Source of the DNA: Oceanobacillus caeni
GTDB lineage: Bacteria; Bacillota; Bacilli; Bacillales; Amphibacillaceae
Reading direction: 5' to 3'
DNA length: 64,000 bases
Assembly (NCBI RefSeq): GCF_019037185.1
Contig: NZ_JAHHXM010000015.1
Span: 1 to 64,000, forward strand
This document shows positions 54,371 to 63,402 of this stretch, one piece after another (within the stretch, counting starts at the first letter, position 1; the number at the start of each line of letters is the position of its first letter). Below the pieces are notes generated by a model. It did no database searches. It saw only the letters and a list, made by a program, of their open reading frames with translations, and was not told where the DNA came from. The translations under genes and the position numbers were made by a program.

Positions 54371-54516
54371 GTCCCTTCGATTATAAATTCTATGATTCTC
54401 AATCTCTTTTTGATGGAAAACAAATATTTTTGACGTATAATAATATAAGTAGTTCCGCGTTATAGGAACGACCATTTCAGCAGAATGCATACATATATTT
54501 ATAGGTGGTAATTCAA

Positions 54517-55512
54517 TTGTCAAAAGTTAAAATTAAAGACGTAGCTAAAGTTGCTGGTGTTTCAACAGCAACAGTCTCTCATGTTATAAATAAGACCCGT
54601 TATGTTTCAGATGAGACAACAGATCGAGTCTTACATGCAATGAAACAATTAAACTATCGTCCTAACCATGCAGCACGGAGTTTAAGAAGTTCAAAAACGA
54701 ATACAATTGGATTTATCATTCCTGTTCATAAAGAAGATACTTCAAAGACATTCTTCATGTCCATTGCAGAAGGACTAGAAGAGACTTTGAGAAAAAGAGG
54801 TTATCATGTTATTATCAGTAACTCAAAAGAAGACTTTGAGCATGAAATAGAGCAGGTTCAGTTATTAAATCATCAAATTACAGATGGGATTATTTTAGCT
54901 ACAACATGTCATGATTTTGATGAACTAAAGGACTATTTAGAAGAAGACCATCCATTAGTTCTCATTGATCGAATCCCAAATGGATATGATGGAGACTCTG
55001 TAACTATTGATTCTTATAGGGGAACTGTTGAAGCTATCCAATATCTGAAGGAAAGTGGTTATCGTCGTATTGGTTTTGCTGGGGCTGATTTATCGATTAG
55101 CACAGCTAAGGAACGCTTGCAGGGATTCCGGGACATACTACAACCTGAAGCAGATTTGGAAGATAGAATCTTTATAAGTAGACCTACTTATGAAGACGGT
55201 TATCAAATAGCTTCTAAATTAATCGAGCAAGGTTTGGATGCTGTTTTTTCGGCAAATAATGTTCTTACAACAGGAATTATGCACTACTTAGTAGAACATG
55301 ATATCTCGATTCCCGAAGATATCGCGGTAATAACTTTTGATAATACGGAATGGACACAAATCATCTCCCCATCCGTAACAGTAGTAGAACAACCAGCCTA
55401 TCAAATGGGAGTAGAGGCAGCAAACATCATTCTTGAACGTATTGAATCACCAGATAATGAACCTATACAAACGGTTTTAAAGCCAACGTTAATTAAAAGA
55501 AAATCAACATAA
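54517..55512 (+). CDS. scrR: LacI-family regulator of the sucrose genes
   Basis: The 331-residue regulator has the LacI helix-turn-helix (IKDVAKVAGVSTATVSHVIN), hinge (YRPNHAARSLR) and effector domain. It is convergent with the GH32-permease operon. I chose TTG 54517 (SKVKIKDVA start) because AGGTGG lies eight bases upstream; GTG 54505 is inside that site. The likely operators are the duplicated GTAATCGTTTAC sites in the permease promoter at 58295-58318. Assignment to sucrose rests on the neighbours. Confidence 0.8.
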   Translation: MSKVKIKDVAKVAGVSTATVSHVINKTRYVSDETTDRVLHAMKQLNYRPNHAARSLRSSKTNTIGFIIPVHKEDTSKTFFMSIAEGLEETLRKRGYHVIISNSKEDFEHEIEQVQLLNHQITDGIILATTCHDFDELKDYLEEDHPLVLIDRIPNGYDGDSVTIDSYRGTVEAIQYLKESGYRRIGFAGADLSISTAKERLQGFRDILQPEADLEDRIFISRPTYEDGYQIASKLIEQGLDAVFSANNVLTTGIMHYLVEHDISIPEDIAVITFDNTEWTQIISPSVTVVEQPAYQMGVEAANIILERIESPDNEPIQTVLKPTLIKRKST

Positions 55513-55513
55513 A

Positions 55514-55550
55514 AGTAGCCAGTTTATACGTAAAACTGGCTACTTTTATT
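55514..55550. terminator. bidirectional terminator between scrR and the GH32 gene
   Basis: AAAGTAGCCAGTTT/AAACTGGCTACTTT stem with T-run on the plus side and A-run (T on minus) before. Confidence 0.85.
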
Positions 55551-55558
55551 AAAATCTT

Positions 55559-57004
55559 TTATTTCTCAAGGCTCCATATTTGCAGGTCACTAACATTCAC
55601 TGTACTGTCTGCAAAAAGTTCTATACGATTACTTCCTTTATCCGGGTAAACGCGATTTGTAATCACTTTTTCTCCATCATTTATGAATACCTCTACTGAA
55701 CAACGATCGACATATATGTGAAGTGATAGTTCATCGCATTCCTTTATCTTAGCTGAAGCAATACCTGAAACTTGTCCCGCTCTATTTAAATCAACCAGTA
55801 CTTCGCCAGAACTAGTATCATATTTGATCTCGGTGTACTCTTTCCCATCTTCTGACTTTAAGACATGTAATCCAATTCCTTCACTATTCGTATTAGAAAG
55901 GTCAAAGTTTACTTTCAATTCTAATGATTGGCCGCTAGTCTCAGGTGTAAAGGAATGAGTTAGTTCCACATGTTTGTGCTGTTCCTTTCCTTTCCGTAAA
56001 AGCTGTAACTCTTCCACTGGTTGGAACCGCACCTCCCCTTCATCATTAAGCGAAACGACACGAGGTACTGTCATAGCACCAGCCCATCCCTCTTTCTTAG
56101 TAGGGAATTCTGTTTCCCACTGATCCATCCATGCAATTAATATACGTCTTCCTTTTTCATCTAAAAACGTCTGAGCGGCATAGAAGTCAAAGCCTTCGTC
56201 AACTTCAACAAAATAATCTTTCGTAAACCGGTGGAGTTTATAATCCATGTCACCAACCATCATAATATTCTTTCCACCATTCATATTCATTGGCGACACA
56301 ACCAAGGCATGTTTATGTTGGATAGGAAATAAATCCGGACATTCCCACATATCTCCTAATGTTCCGTCACTTTTAGCGGCAAGTCCACAATACTGCCAAT
56401 CCATTAAATCCTTTGATTGGAAAACAGCTGCACCGCCGTGACCCTCTTCACTTGTTCCAACAACCATGTACCAAACTCCATCATAAGCCCAAACTTTAGG
56501 GTCACGAAAATCTGCACTTAGTGTTTCTGGTGGGTTTGGAATGATTGGATTTATTGCAGGTTTTTCAAAATGAATCCCGTCCTCTGTAGTCGCCATGCAT
56601 TGGACTTCTTTTGGATTTTTACTATCAATATGTCCTGTATAAAAAAGTACTAGTTGGTCATTGTTTGTAACTGCGCTTCCCGAGAAACAGCCATATCCTT
56701 CTCCAGCTTTCCCTAGTTCATAATCTTCGGATGGTGCTAGTGCAACGGGTTGATGTTCCCAATAGACTAAATCTTTACTAGTCGCATGTCCCCAATGCAT
56801 AGGTCCCCAGTCTTCTGAATATGGATGGAACTGATAAAATAAATGATATATACCTTTATGTTGGATTAATCCATTTGGATCGTTAAGCCAACCAACAGGT
56901 GCTGTAAAGTGATAAGACGGTTGAAATGTTCTTTCCTGTTTTTCCTTTATTTTTTCTTCGATATATGTGTTTGCCTTGTCGATTGCTTTTTTGTGATTAT
57001 TCAA
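55559..57004 (-). CDS. scrB: sucrose(-6-phosphate) hydrolase, GH32
   Basis: The 481-residue enzyme has the GH32 catalytic motifs: nucleophile in WLNDPNG (Asp42), transition-state stabiliser in FRDPK (near 167) and acid/base glutamate in WECPDLF (near 221). It has a C-terminal beta-sandwich and no signal peptide, so it acts on imported sugar. Because the adjacent permease is a proton symporter rather than a PTS, free sucrose is the likelier substrate (CscA-like). It starts at TTG 57004, overlapping the permease stop by four bases. Confidence 0.9.
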   Translation of the reverse strand: MNNHKKAIDKANTYIEEKIKEKQERTFQPSYHFTAPVGWLNDPNGLIQHKGIYHLFYQFHPYSEDWGPMHWGHATSKDLVYWEHQPVALAPSEDYELGKAGEGYGCFSGSAVTNNDQLVLFYTGHIDSKNPKEVQCMATTEDGIHFEKPAINPIIPNPPETLSADFRDPKVWAYDGVWYMVVGTSEEGHGGAAVFQSKDLMDWQYCGLAAKSDGTLGDMWECPDLFPIQHKHALVVSPMNMNGGKNIMMVGDMDYKLHRFTKDYFVEVDEGFDFYAAQTFLDEKGRRILIAWMDQWETEFPTKKEGWAGAMTVPRVVSLNDEGEVRFQPVEELQLLRKGKEQHKHVELTHSFTPETSGQSLELKVNFDLSNTNSEGIGLHVLKSEDGKEYTEIKYDTSSGEVLVDLNRAGQVSGIASAKIKECDELSLHIYVDRCSVEVFINDGEKVITNRVYPDKGSNRIELFADSTVNVSDLQIWSLEK

Positions 57005-58254
57005 GCTAAGTTCTCTCCCTTATTTATAGTTTTATTTATTTTCTCTGTTGAAGTTTTATCATCTTTACTTAATGTAAAAACAGCCATGATGACAAAAATA
57101 AATACAATGGAACCGAGTATATAAAAGGTAGTTTCATAGGTTGTTAAGTCATAAATATATCCAACCAGTGCTGAAAAAACAATGACGCCTAGCTCACTAG
57201 AAATTTTGAAGCCAACGAGATATACAGTAGCTGATAATCTGGAATCAAAGTTAATAGCAATATACTTAAACACGGCAATTAATAGAATTGGAAGTTCTAC
57301 AGCATGAAGTAATTTCACAAATGAAATCCCGAATGTACTCGTTACAAAAGCAGAGCCGACAATTCGAATTGCCATAATACTTCCTGCAAATATTAAGGAT
57401 CGCTTAACTCCTAATTTATTAACAATAAATGGTGCCAAGAATAAGAACAGCGCTTCCACAAATACTTGGAAAGAATTCAAGTAACCATAAATTTGATTCC
57501 CAGTTGCTTGATCAGCGAACTGTTGAACAAAATAGACAGGAAATAGTTGTTGATCATACACGGTATAGATACAGACTGTACCAAATAAATAAATCAATAA
57601 AAACCAAAATACTTTATTTGAAAAGATTAACATGAAATCTTTTTTAGAAATTTTACTAGAATTCTTTTCTTCCGTAACTGATGCATCAACCTTAAATATG
57701 AAATTTAATATAAAGAAAGCTACCCCTGCGACCGAAGCAAGCCAAAAGTTAATATGTGGATTAATGCTAAGCAGTGTCCCTGCGCCAAACGCAGCCACGG
57801 CATAGCCCAGAGAACCCCACATTCTAGCTTTTCCGAACTCAAAGTTGTATTCCCGACTGATTTTTTCCGTATAGGATTCTAAAAATCCAGCCCCCGCTAC
57901 AAATCCGGCTCCTAGGTAAATTGCACCTAATATCGCTCCTAGATAGAAATTGTTTAATAGTAACGGTTCATACACGTAAATTAAGAAGGGCCCTATGAAA
58001 ACTAGAATGATACTTTGAAACCAGACTAAATTTTTCTTGATGCCCAATTTATCCTGAATGATGCCATAAAGTAACATAAAAGTTAGTGCAGCTGCAGAGT
58101 TAAAAGAATAAATGGTTCCTACCTGTGATCCTGTTAAGCCAAGCGTATTATTTAACCATATTGCATAAAAAGACCACCAGATTGACCAGGTTATAAAGAA
58201 TAAAAATAAATAGCCAGACGAAAACCAGTATTTACTATTAGAAAAAGTTTTCAC
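57001..58254 (-). CDS. CscB/LacY-like sucrose proton symporter
   Basis: The 417-residue protein belongs to the oligosaccharide:H+ symporter family: SSGYLFLFFITWSIWWSFYA at the start, then SREYNFEFGKARMWGSLGYA, the conserved signature of LacY, RafB and CscB. Twelve membrane helices are evident. With a GH32 hydrolase and a fructokinase it forms a csc-type, PTS-independent sucrose system, uncommon in Bacillaceae, which mostly use PTS. It starts at GTG 58254 after AGGAGGG. Confidence 0.87.
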   Translation of the reverse strand: MKTFSNSKYWFSSGYLFLFFITWSIWWSFYAIWLNNTLGLTGSQVGTIYSFNSAAALTFMLLYGIIQDKLGIKKNLVWFQSIILVFIGPFLIYVYEPLLLNNFYLGAILGAIYLGAGFVAGAGFLESYTEKISREYNFEFGKARMWGSLGYAVAAFGAGTLLSINPHINFWLASVAGVAFFILNFIFKVDASVTEEKNSSKISKKDFMLIFSNKVFWFLLIYLFGTVCIYTVYDQQLFPVYFVQQFADQATGNQIYGYLNSFQVFVEALFLFLAPFIVNKLGVKRSLIFAGSIMAIRIVGSAFVTSTFGISFVKLLHAVELPILLIAVFKYIAINFDSRLSATVYLVGFKISSELGVIVFSALVGYIYDLTTYETTFYILGSIVFIFVIMAVFTLSKDDKTSTEKINKTINKGENLA

Positions 58255-58294
58255 ATTTTTCCCTCCTATTTTAGGAATTTACCGTGTTCTTTAG

Positions 58295-58354
58295 GTAATC
58301 GTTTACGTAATCGTTTACTTTTATTATTGTAAAGGGATTCAAAAAGGTTGTCAA
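58295..58354 (-). promoter_or_regulatory. promoter and tandem operators of the sucrose permease operon
   Basis: On the minus strand TTGACA (58349-58354), 17-base spacer and TACAAT (58326-58331). Downstream of the -10 box, two directly adjoining identical 12-mers GTAATCGTTTAC (58295-58306 and 58307-58318, plus-strand sense) each form a LacI-type half-palindrome with central CG, positioned to block transcription. Confidence 0.75.
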
Positions 58355-58442
58355 TACGTTTATTTGTCAAATGAATTTTTTACCCGATTAGAGTGAACAT
58401 TTTATCATCCACAGTGATTTCAGTCCGTTAGTTACGAAAATA

Positions 58443-58474
58443 AAAAAACACGTTGAGGTTTTCCCAACGTGTTT
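58443..58474 (-). terminator. terminator of the fructokinase gene
   Basis: AAACACGTTG/CAACGTGTTT stem flanked by A-run (T-run on the minus strand). Confidence 0.75.
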
Positions 58475-58487
58475 CTTGTAATCCAAG

Positions 58488-59432
58488 CTATTTAACCTCT
58501 TCCATTGTTGGTAGTGCGGTCAAGGATCCGATTTTCGTACAAACAACTGCCCCAACTTTATTCGCAAACCGAACTACTTCTTTTAACTGAGAGAAATCTC
58601 CCATGTCAATTTCGGAATTAGCAAACTTATACAATACTGCACCGATAAAGGCATCACCTGCACCTGTTGCATCAATAGCTTTAACCTCAATACTAGGAAC
58701 AATTTCTTGTTCTTTACCATTAGATAGGAACGATCCTTCTTTCCCCATTGTTACAGTTACAAGGTCTGCCCCAAGGCGATGAAGTTCTGCAACCCCTTCG
58801 GATACATCCTTTTTATTTGTAATTAACTCTAATTCTTCATGACTAACTTTCACAAAGTTTGCACGTGAGATAGCTTCCTTCGATAAACGCACAAATTCTT
58901 CCTCATTCTTATTCCATAGGTCTTGTCTAAAGTTAGGGTCAAAAGAAATATAGATTCCTGTTTCACTCGCTTTATCCATCCACTTCAAATAAGTGTTTCG
59001 TGTTTCACCTTCTAAGAGTGCTGTTGCCGAACCAAAATGAATGACATTTGACTGTAGAATCTGATCCTCTGACAAATCAGCCATCGTTAAGTTTTTATCA
59101 GCCCCACGGTTAAATTGAAAGTCTCTTTCTCCATCAGCTGTCAACGAAACAAAAGCAATCGTTGTAGGCAGGGCTTCATCTCTACTAATCATGTTTGTAT
59201 TCACATCGTATTGCTCTAGCGTTTCTATTAAAAAGTCGCCAAAGGAATCTTTACCTACCTTCCCAGCGAAAGAAGCGCTGCCACCTAATCTAGCTATGGT
59301 TGCTGCAACATTAGCTGGGGCGCCACCAGCCATCTTTTTAAAATTATCACCATCTTTTAAAGCAACATCGACATCTGTACAGTACATGTCAATTAATAAT
59401 TCCCCAATACAGCAGACATTTTTCTCTGTCAT
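58488..59432 (-). CDS. fructokinase (PfkB family)
   Basis: The 314-residue sugar kinase has the PfkB signatures GGAPANVAATIARLGG near residue 37 and DATGAGDAFIGA near 252. In a sucrose locus it should phosphorylate the fructose released by the hydrolase (CscK/ScrK role). I chose the ATG at 59432, preceded by GAGGTGG; the reading from 59474 adds residues without a binding site. A possible promoter on the minus strand is TTGTGA (59497-59502), 18-base spacer, TATAAT (59473-59478). It is separately transcribed from the permease-hydrolase pair. Confidence 0.88.
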   Translation of the reverse strand: MTEKNVCCIGELLIDMYCTDVDVALKDGDNFKKMAGGAPANVAATIARLGGSASFAGKVGKDSFGDFLIETLEQYDVNTNMISRDEALPTTIAFVSLTADGERDFQFNRGADKNLTMADLSEDQILQSNVIHFGSATALLEGETRNTYLKWMDKASETGIYISFDPNFRQDLWNKNEEEFVRLSKEAISRANFVKVSHEELELITNKKDVSEGVAELHRLGADLVTVTMGKEGSFLSNGKEQEIVPSIEVKAIDATGAGDAFIGAVLYKFANSEIDMGDFSQLKEVVRFANKVGAVVCTKIGSLTALPTMEEVK

Positions 59433-59579
59433 AGTTCCACCTCGTTTATGTTTATACCTTGAAGATTCTATCATTATAATTTCTCGTAATTGAATCTCAC
59501 AAGAATGATTTGATCTTCATAAATGATACATTTGTTCCTTAATCCGTGCAAGTGACGTCGTAGTGAAGGAATAAATAAA

Positions 59580-59604
59580 GGCCTAGTTCATAACGAGCTA
59601 GGCC
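59580..59604. terminator. terminator hairpin
   Basis: GGCCTAG/CTAGGCC with an 11-base interior between the fructokinase promoter region and the HAD gene end. Confidence 0.7.
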
Positions 59605-59619
59605 GGTTGCTAGTTTATA

Positions 59620-60264
59620 CTAATCTTTATCTATAAGTTGGATGACTCGGTATAGACTCATTTCCGCCATGGATGTAAGGCGTAGGTGATGATTTTCAAA
59701 AGGCAATGCATCCGTTACGGGGTTTGGAACGATGACACACTTTAATCCTGCAGTCAGGGCAGCTTTGAGCCCATTAAGTGAGTCCTCAAATGCAACAGCT
59801 TCTTTCGGGCTAATGTTTAAAGCTTCTATAGCCTTAAGGTATAAATCTGGTTCAGGTTTCACATTTTCAACATCATCTCGAGTGATCAATTCATCGAAAT
59901 AGTGTAAGAGTTGAAGTTCTTTTAAATAATGAGTTACCCAATCTTTAGGAGAACTGGAAGCAAGGGCAATTTTATAATTTAATTTTCTTGCTTCTTCCAA
60001 ATAATCCCGTACTCCTTCTCGTGTGTGCGGACTTGTCATTTTATCTTTATGTATACGGTCAGCTTTACTTTGTATCTCTTCTGGATTGTATCTTTCGCCT
60101 AGTTGTTCTTTGAAATATTGAAAGAGAGCAATATCATCTGAACCGATCCCTTTGACAAATTGCTCAAGGGGTAGCTCTACATGGTACAATTCCATGGTCT
60201 CTTTAAACGCATCATACCAAGCAGTCTCCGTGTCTACAATTAGACCGTCAAAGTCGAAAATAGT
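59620..60264 (-). pseudogene. HAD phosphatase (beta-phosphoglucomutase-like) lacking its start
   Basis: The reading frame continues upstream of the first ATG (60195) as TIFDFDGLIVDTETAWYDAF, which contains the catalytic FDFDG motif, but is closed by a TAA at 60265-60267 directly before Thr. No ATG, GTG or TTG exists in that stretch. Intact relatives begin with about five residues (MIKAI-type) before FDFDG. Later motifs are intact (IALASSSPKDWV, KPEPDLYLKA, VAFEDSLNGL). A dispersed repeat begins about 20 bp upstream, suggesting that the 5' end was lost there. Translation from 60195 would give a protein without its nucleophile. Confidence 0.75.
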
Positions 60265-60283
60265 TTAATAGGTATATAGTTTT

Positions 60284-60345
60284 ATCCCACCTCAAGCTTC
60301 ATGGGAAACAAAGAAGGTACCCCCACTGATGGAAGTCTTCTTTAT
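60284..60345. repeat. dispersed hairpin element, copy H
   Basis: ATCCCACCTCAAGCTTCATG, GGAAACAAAGAAGGTACC, then CCCACTGATGGAAGTCTTCT: left block joined directly to the right end, i.e. an internally deleted copy. Confidence 0.6.
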
Positions 60346-60524
60346 ATCTTCCGCTCTTATACAAACGGGAATCTTTCAATTATTAAGAGAAATTATACAC
60401 AACATGAATTTGCTTTTCCATCTATTTTTTCAAAAAAGGAACATCCAATATTGAAATAAACTTACGAATTGATAAACTGTTAATCAAAAACAATGAAAAG
60501 TTTATCGTAATCTAACAATTAATC

Positions 60525-60553
60525 TTGACCGAAAGCGCTAACAGTATTAAAAT
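60525..60553 (+). promoter_or_regulatory. promoter of the IolG-like gene with cre in the spacer
   Basis: TTGACC (60525-60530) and TAAAAT (60548-60553) have a 17-base spacer; CGAAAGCGCTAACA (60530-60543) inside it matches 13 of 14 cre positions. Repression by CcpA or a LacI-family protein is expected. Confidence 0.7.
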
Positions 60554-60695
60554 ATAATCATAACTTAAGTTGAAAGTGTATCCCTTATGAATAAACTACC
60601 TAAGTTAAATCAAAAAATAATAATTTGATAAACAGGAGAGAAACAGCCATATATTTACTAAAAAAGCTGTAACTCTATCAAAAGGAGAAATGAGA

Positions 60696-61706
60696 ATGGC
60701 AGATATCGTTGTTGGCGTAGTTGGTGCTGGTAGAATCGGTAAACTACATATAAATAACATGAGAAATATGGCAAATGTTCGCGTGAAAATGGTTTCTGAT
60801 GTATTCGCCGATCATTTAGGGGAATGGTTCGAAACCTCTGGTGTGGAAGAAATAACGAAGAACTACGAGGATATTATCAATGACCCTGAAATCAACGTAG
60901 TTATGATTTGTTCTCCAACCAATACACATATTGAAATTATTAAAGCAGCTGCAGCGGCTGGCAAAAACATTTTCTGTGAAAAACCAATTAGTTTCTCTGA
61001 TGAAGAGACTCTTGAGGCATATGAAGCAGTTAAAAAAGCTGGAGTTAAATTCCAAATCGGATTTAACAGAAGATTTGACCGTAACTTCTCCAAGGTTCGC
61101 AGGTTAGTAGAAACAAAAGAAATTGGAGATCTTCACATCCTTAAAGTAACATCAAGAGACCCTGAGCCCCCATCATTAGAATATATTCCAACTTCTGGCG
61201 GCCTGTTCATGGACATGGCTATTCATGACTTTGATATCGTACGTTACATTTCGGGTTCAGAAGTAGAAGAGGTTTACGTACAAGGTGCTTCTCTAGTAAA
61301 CCCTGAAATTGGTAAACTAGGAGATATTGACACTGCAATTGTTTCATTGAAATTTGCTAATGGTGCAATGGGTGTTATCGATAATAGCCGTCAAGCGGTT
61401 TATGGGTATGACCAACGAATTGAAGCATTCGGTTCAAACGGTGCTGCAACAGCTCAAAATGAACTAGAATCAACGGTTGAAGTATCTTCTAAAGATGGAG
61501 TGAAAGGTGACAATCCACTACATTTCTTCCTAGAAAGATATAATGACGCTTATATTAAAGAGACTTCTGAATTCTTCGATGCTATCCGCAATGACAAAGA
61601 GGTTTCATGTTCATTCCGAGATGGAATCATGGCTCAACGTATTGCAGCTGCAGCGAATGAATCTTTAAAAACTGGAGTGCCAGTTAAAGTTAAATTGGTG
61701 GATTAA
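60696..61706 (+). CDS. iolG: inositol 2-dehydrogenase-like oxidoreductase (Gfo/Idh/MocA)
   Basis: The 336-residue protein has an N-terminal NAD-binding GAGRIGKLH, the family motif CEKPIS with catalytic lysine, and IolG-like segments FQIGFNRRFDRNF, SRDPEPPS and AIHDFDIVRY (His/Asp catalytic pair). Inositol dehydrogenase is the best match, but other sugars or inositol isomers are possible because no other iol gene is nearby. The ATG at 60696 is eight bases after AAGGAG; ATG 60690 is too close. Apparently monocistronic. Confidence 0.82.
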   Translation: MADIVVGVVGAGRIGKLHINNMRNMANVRVKMVSDVFADHLGEWFETSGVEEITKNYEDIINDPEINVVMICSPTNTHIEIIKAAAAAGKNIFCEKPISFSDEETLEAYEAVKKAGVKFQIGFNRRFDRNFSKVRRLVETKEIGDLHILKVTSRDPEPPSLEYIPTSGGLFMDMAIHDFDIVRYISGSEVEEVYVQGASLVNPEIGKLGDIDTAIVSLKFANGAMGVIDNSRQAVYGYDQRIEAFGSNGAATAQNELESTVEVSSKDGVKGDNPLHFFLERYNDAYIKETSEFFDAIRNDKEVSCSFRDGIMAQRIAAAANESLKTGVPVKVKLVD

Positions 61707-61716
61707 TATTAAAGAG

Positions 61717-61742
61717 CTTCCTGATAGGATGCTCTTTTTTAA
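61717..61742 (+). terminator. terminator after the IolG-like gene
   Basis: AAAGAGCttcctgataggatGCTCTTTTTT: six-to-seven-bp stem and T-run. Confidence 0.75.
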
Positions 61743-61797
61743 AAAGATAGTATAAAAATTTCCCCCTACCACAGTCTTTTTGGCTGTGGTAGATATT

Positions 61798-61955
61798 AAA
61801 ATATGGAGAGAGAATTCGTCAATTGTCACTAAGAAGGTAGAGGGATTTCATGATTGTGGAGATCCTGAAAATGGTTTCAAACTCTTCGTTTGTGAGGGGG
61901 GTCATGATGTTCGCCATGTACCTATAAAGAAAAAAATACACGAACAAGGATTAAG
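61798..61955 (+). pseudogene. remnant of an IS91-like transposase zinc-binding domain
   Basis: The frame reads KKVEGFHDCGDPENGFKLFV then CEGGHDVRHVPIKKKIHEQG, matching the start of IS91-family transposases (KFHxCGDPxNGFKLFVCEGCHDVxxVPxRCK). Two expected cysteines are changed (CEGC to CEGG, RCK to KKK) and the rest of the transposase is absent. It is a decayed fragment, not a functional gene; it may be a solo N-terminal relic of a past insertion. Confidence 0.65.
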
Positions 61956-62030
61956 TACGTTGGAAAACAATCATGAATCGTATGGGTGAATTTGAAATAA
62001 TAGAAGATGTCAAACAATACTTAAAATAGA

Positions 62031-62056
62031 AAAAACACGGGGATTCCCGTGTTTTT
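62031..62056. terminator. bidirectional terminator
   Basis: AAAAACACGGG/CCCGTGTTTTT, 11-bp perfect stem with a 4-base loop. Confidence 0.85.
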
Positions 62057-62154
62057 CTATTATCAATAGGAAGAAGAGCTTCCTGCCCTTTATGAAGTTC
62101 GTTGGCTTCATTTGTTGAAATAACTACAGGAATCTGCTTGTATCGTCCCAGTTT

Positions 62155-63402
62155 TCAGCAAAATGAATCGTGTGGTTTTGGCACCGAAAGACCAAATAAC
62201 GGACGCAAATATAAAGCAAGGAAGGTGCCCGCAAGTGCCATCACACCCCAAATGTAACCATGGACACTAAAGGAAGCGATACCGCTGAAATAAGCGCCGA
62301 CATTACAACCAAAAGCAAGACGTGCGCCATAACCCATCAAAAGACCGCCGATAATAGAAGCAGCAGTGTTTCCTTTGGTAATCTTCGTAAACTTGAATAA
62401 TCCTCCTGCTGCGGAAGCAATGAAAGCTCCTAAGATAACACCGAAATTAAGAGCGGTTGTCGTATCAGCGAAAATAGAAGCATGGAGAGCTTCTGTATTT
62501 CCCGCCCAGTAGCCCCAGCTTTCCACATTAAAGCCAAGTGCTTCTGCTACTTTCGAACCCCACAGTGTAAATGCTGCAGTAACGCCCCATGGTTTCTCAC
62601 GGGTGAGCAATGTAAGAGCGTTTAAAACAGCTAGTGCTGCAGCAGCTGCGAAAAGAGGCCAAGAACCTCGGAAAATTCGTTTCCATCCTTTTTCAGAAGG
62701 AAGTGGCGCCATTTTAGGAGGCTTCCGTTTTTTCTCAATAAAAATGGTTATCCAGGCAATGATGGCAAAAATCATTAAGGAAACTGCCCAAGCTCCCCCG
62801 TAACCTAGCCCTGTTGACGTTGCAAGTGAGAAAGGTTCTACCGACGGTAAATCTTCCATCCAAAATGTGGAGTGAGCAGCACCAATGGTCGAACCGATAA
62901 TAAAAAACAACAGGGTAATAAACATAACGGTTCTGCCACCACCAACTGAGTAAAGTGTACCAGAGGCACAGCCCCCGCCAAGCTGCATGCCGATGCCAAA
63001 CATAAAGGCTCCGACAATCAGGCTGATACCGATTGGCGAAATATTACCAGAAGGCGTTCCACCGAAAAAGGAATACCCAAATGCCAAAATAGGTGCAAAT
63101 AATGTACATGCAATCGCCAGCATGAACATATGCGCACGAAGGGACTGGCCATTACCTACCGAAGCGAGTCTCCGAAAAGCGGATGTAAAGCCAAAACGTG
63201 CATGAAACAACGTATATCCAAGCAGCAGCCCGATCAATAATAACAATGGCTGAACGACATGTTGCGTGGCTGCTAAATAAATGGTAAGAATGAATGCAAC
63301 GGTGATTCCACCTGCCACCAGTTTTTTCTGTGGAGGATTCAGATTTGGAGCCTTTTCCGTTGTTGCTGTTTGTTCGGAAATTGGTTGTGCCTGTGTAGAC
63401 AT
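62155..63402 (-). CDS. TsuA/YeeE-family thiosulfate (sulfur) transporter
   Basis: The 415-residue membrane protein has two similar halves with the YeeE/YedE cysteine motifs GGGCASGTL and AFGCNVGAYFSGI that relay thiosulfate in TsuA. About ten membrane helices are evident. The usual partner TusA-like protein (YeeD) is not next to it. The ATG at 63402 follows AGGGGTG. By eye the gene is richer in G+C (40-50 percent in sampled lines) than its neighbours, which hints at transfer. A promoter TTGACT-17-TAAACT on the minus strand (63449-63477) is plausible. Confidence 0.85.
   Translation of the reverse strand: MSTQAQPISEQTATTEKAPNLNPPQKKLVAGGITVAFILTIYLAATQHVVQPLLLLIGLLLGYTLFHARFGFTSAFRRLASVGNGQSLRAHMFMLAIACTLFAPILAFGYSFFGGTPSGNISPIGISLIVGAFMFGIGMQLGGGCASGTLYSVGGGRTVMFITLLFFIIGSTIGAAHSTFWMEDLPSVEPFSLATSTGLGYGGAWAVSLMIFAIIAWITIFIEKKRKPPKMAPLPSEKGWKRIFRGSWPLFAAAAALAVLNALTLLTREKPWGVTAAFTLWGSKVAEALGFNVESWGYWAGNTEALHASIFADTTTALNFGVILGAFIASAAGGLFKFTKITKGNTAASIIGGLLMGYGARLAFGCNVGAYFSGIASFSVHGYIWGVMALAGTFLALYLRPLFGLSVPKPHDSFC

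Noticed and set aside
61780..61989. 69-residue frame as a functional small protein
   Set aside because: It matches the zinc-binding start of IS91-like transposases but has lost ligand cysteines and the rest of the gene; treated as a pseudogene.
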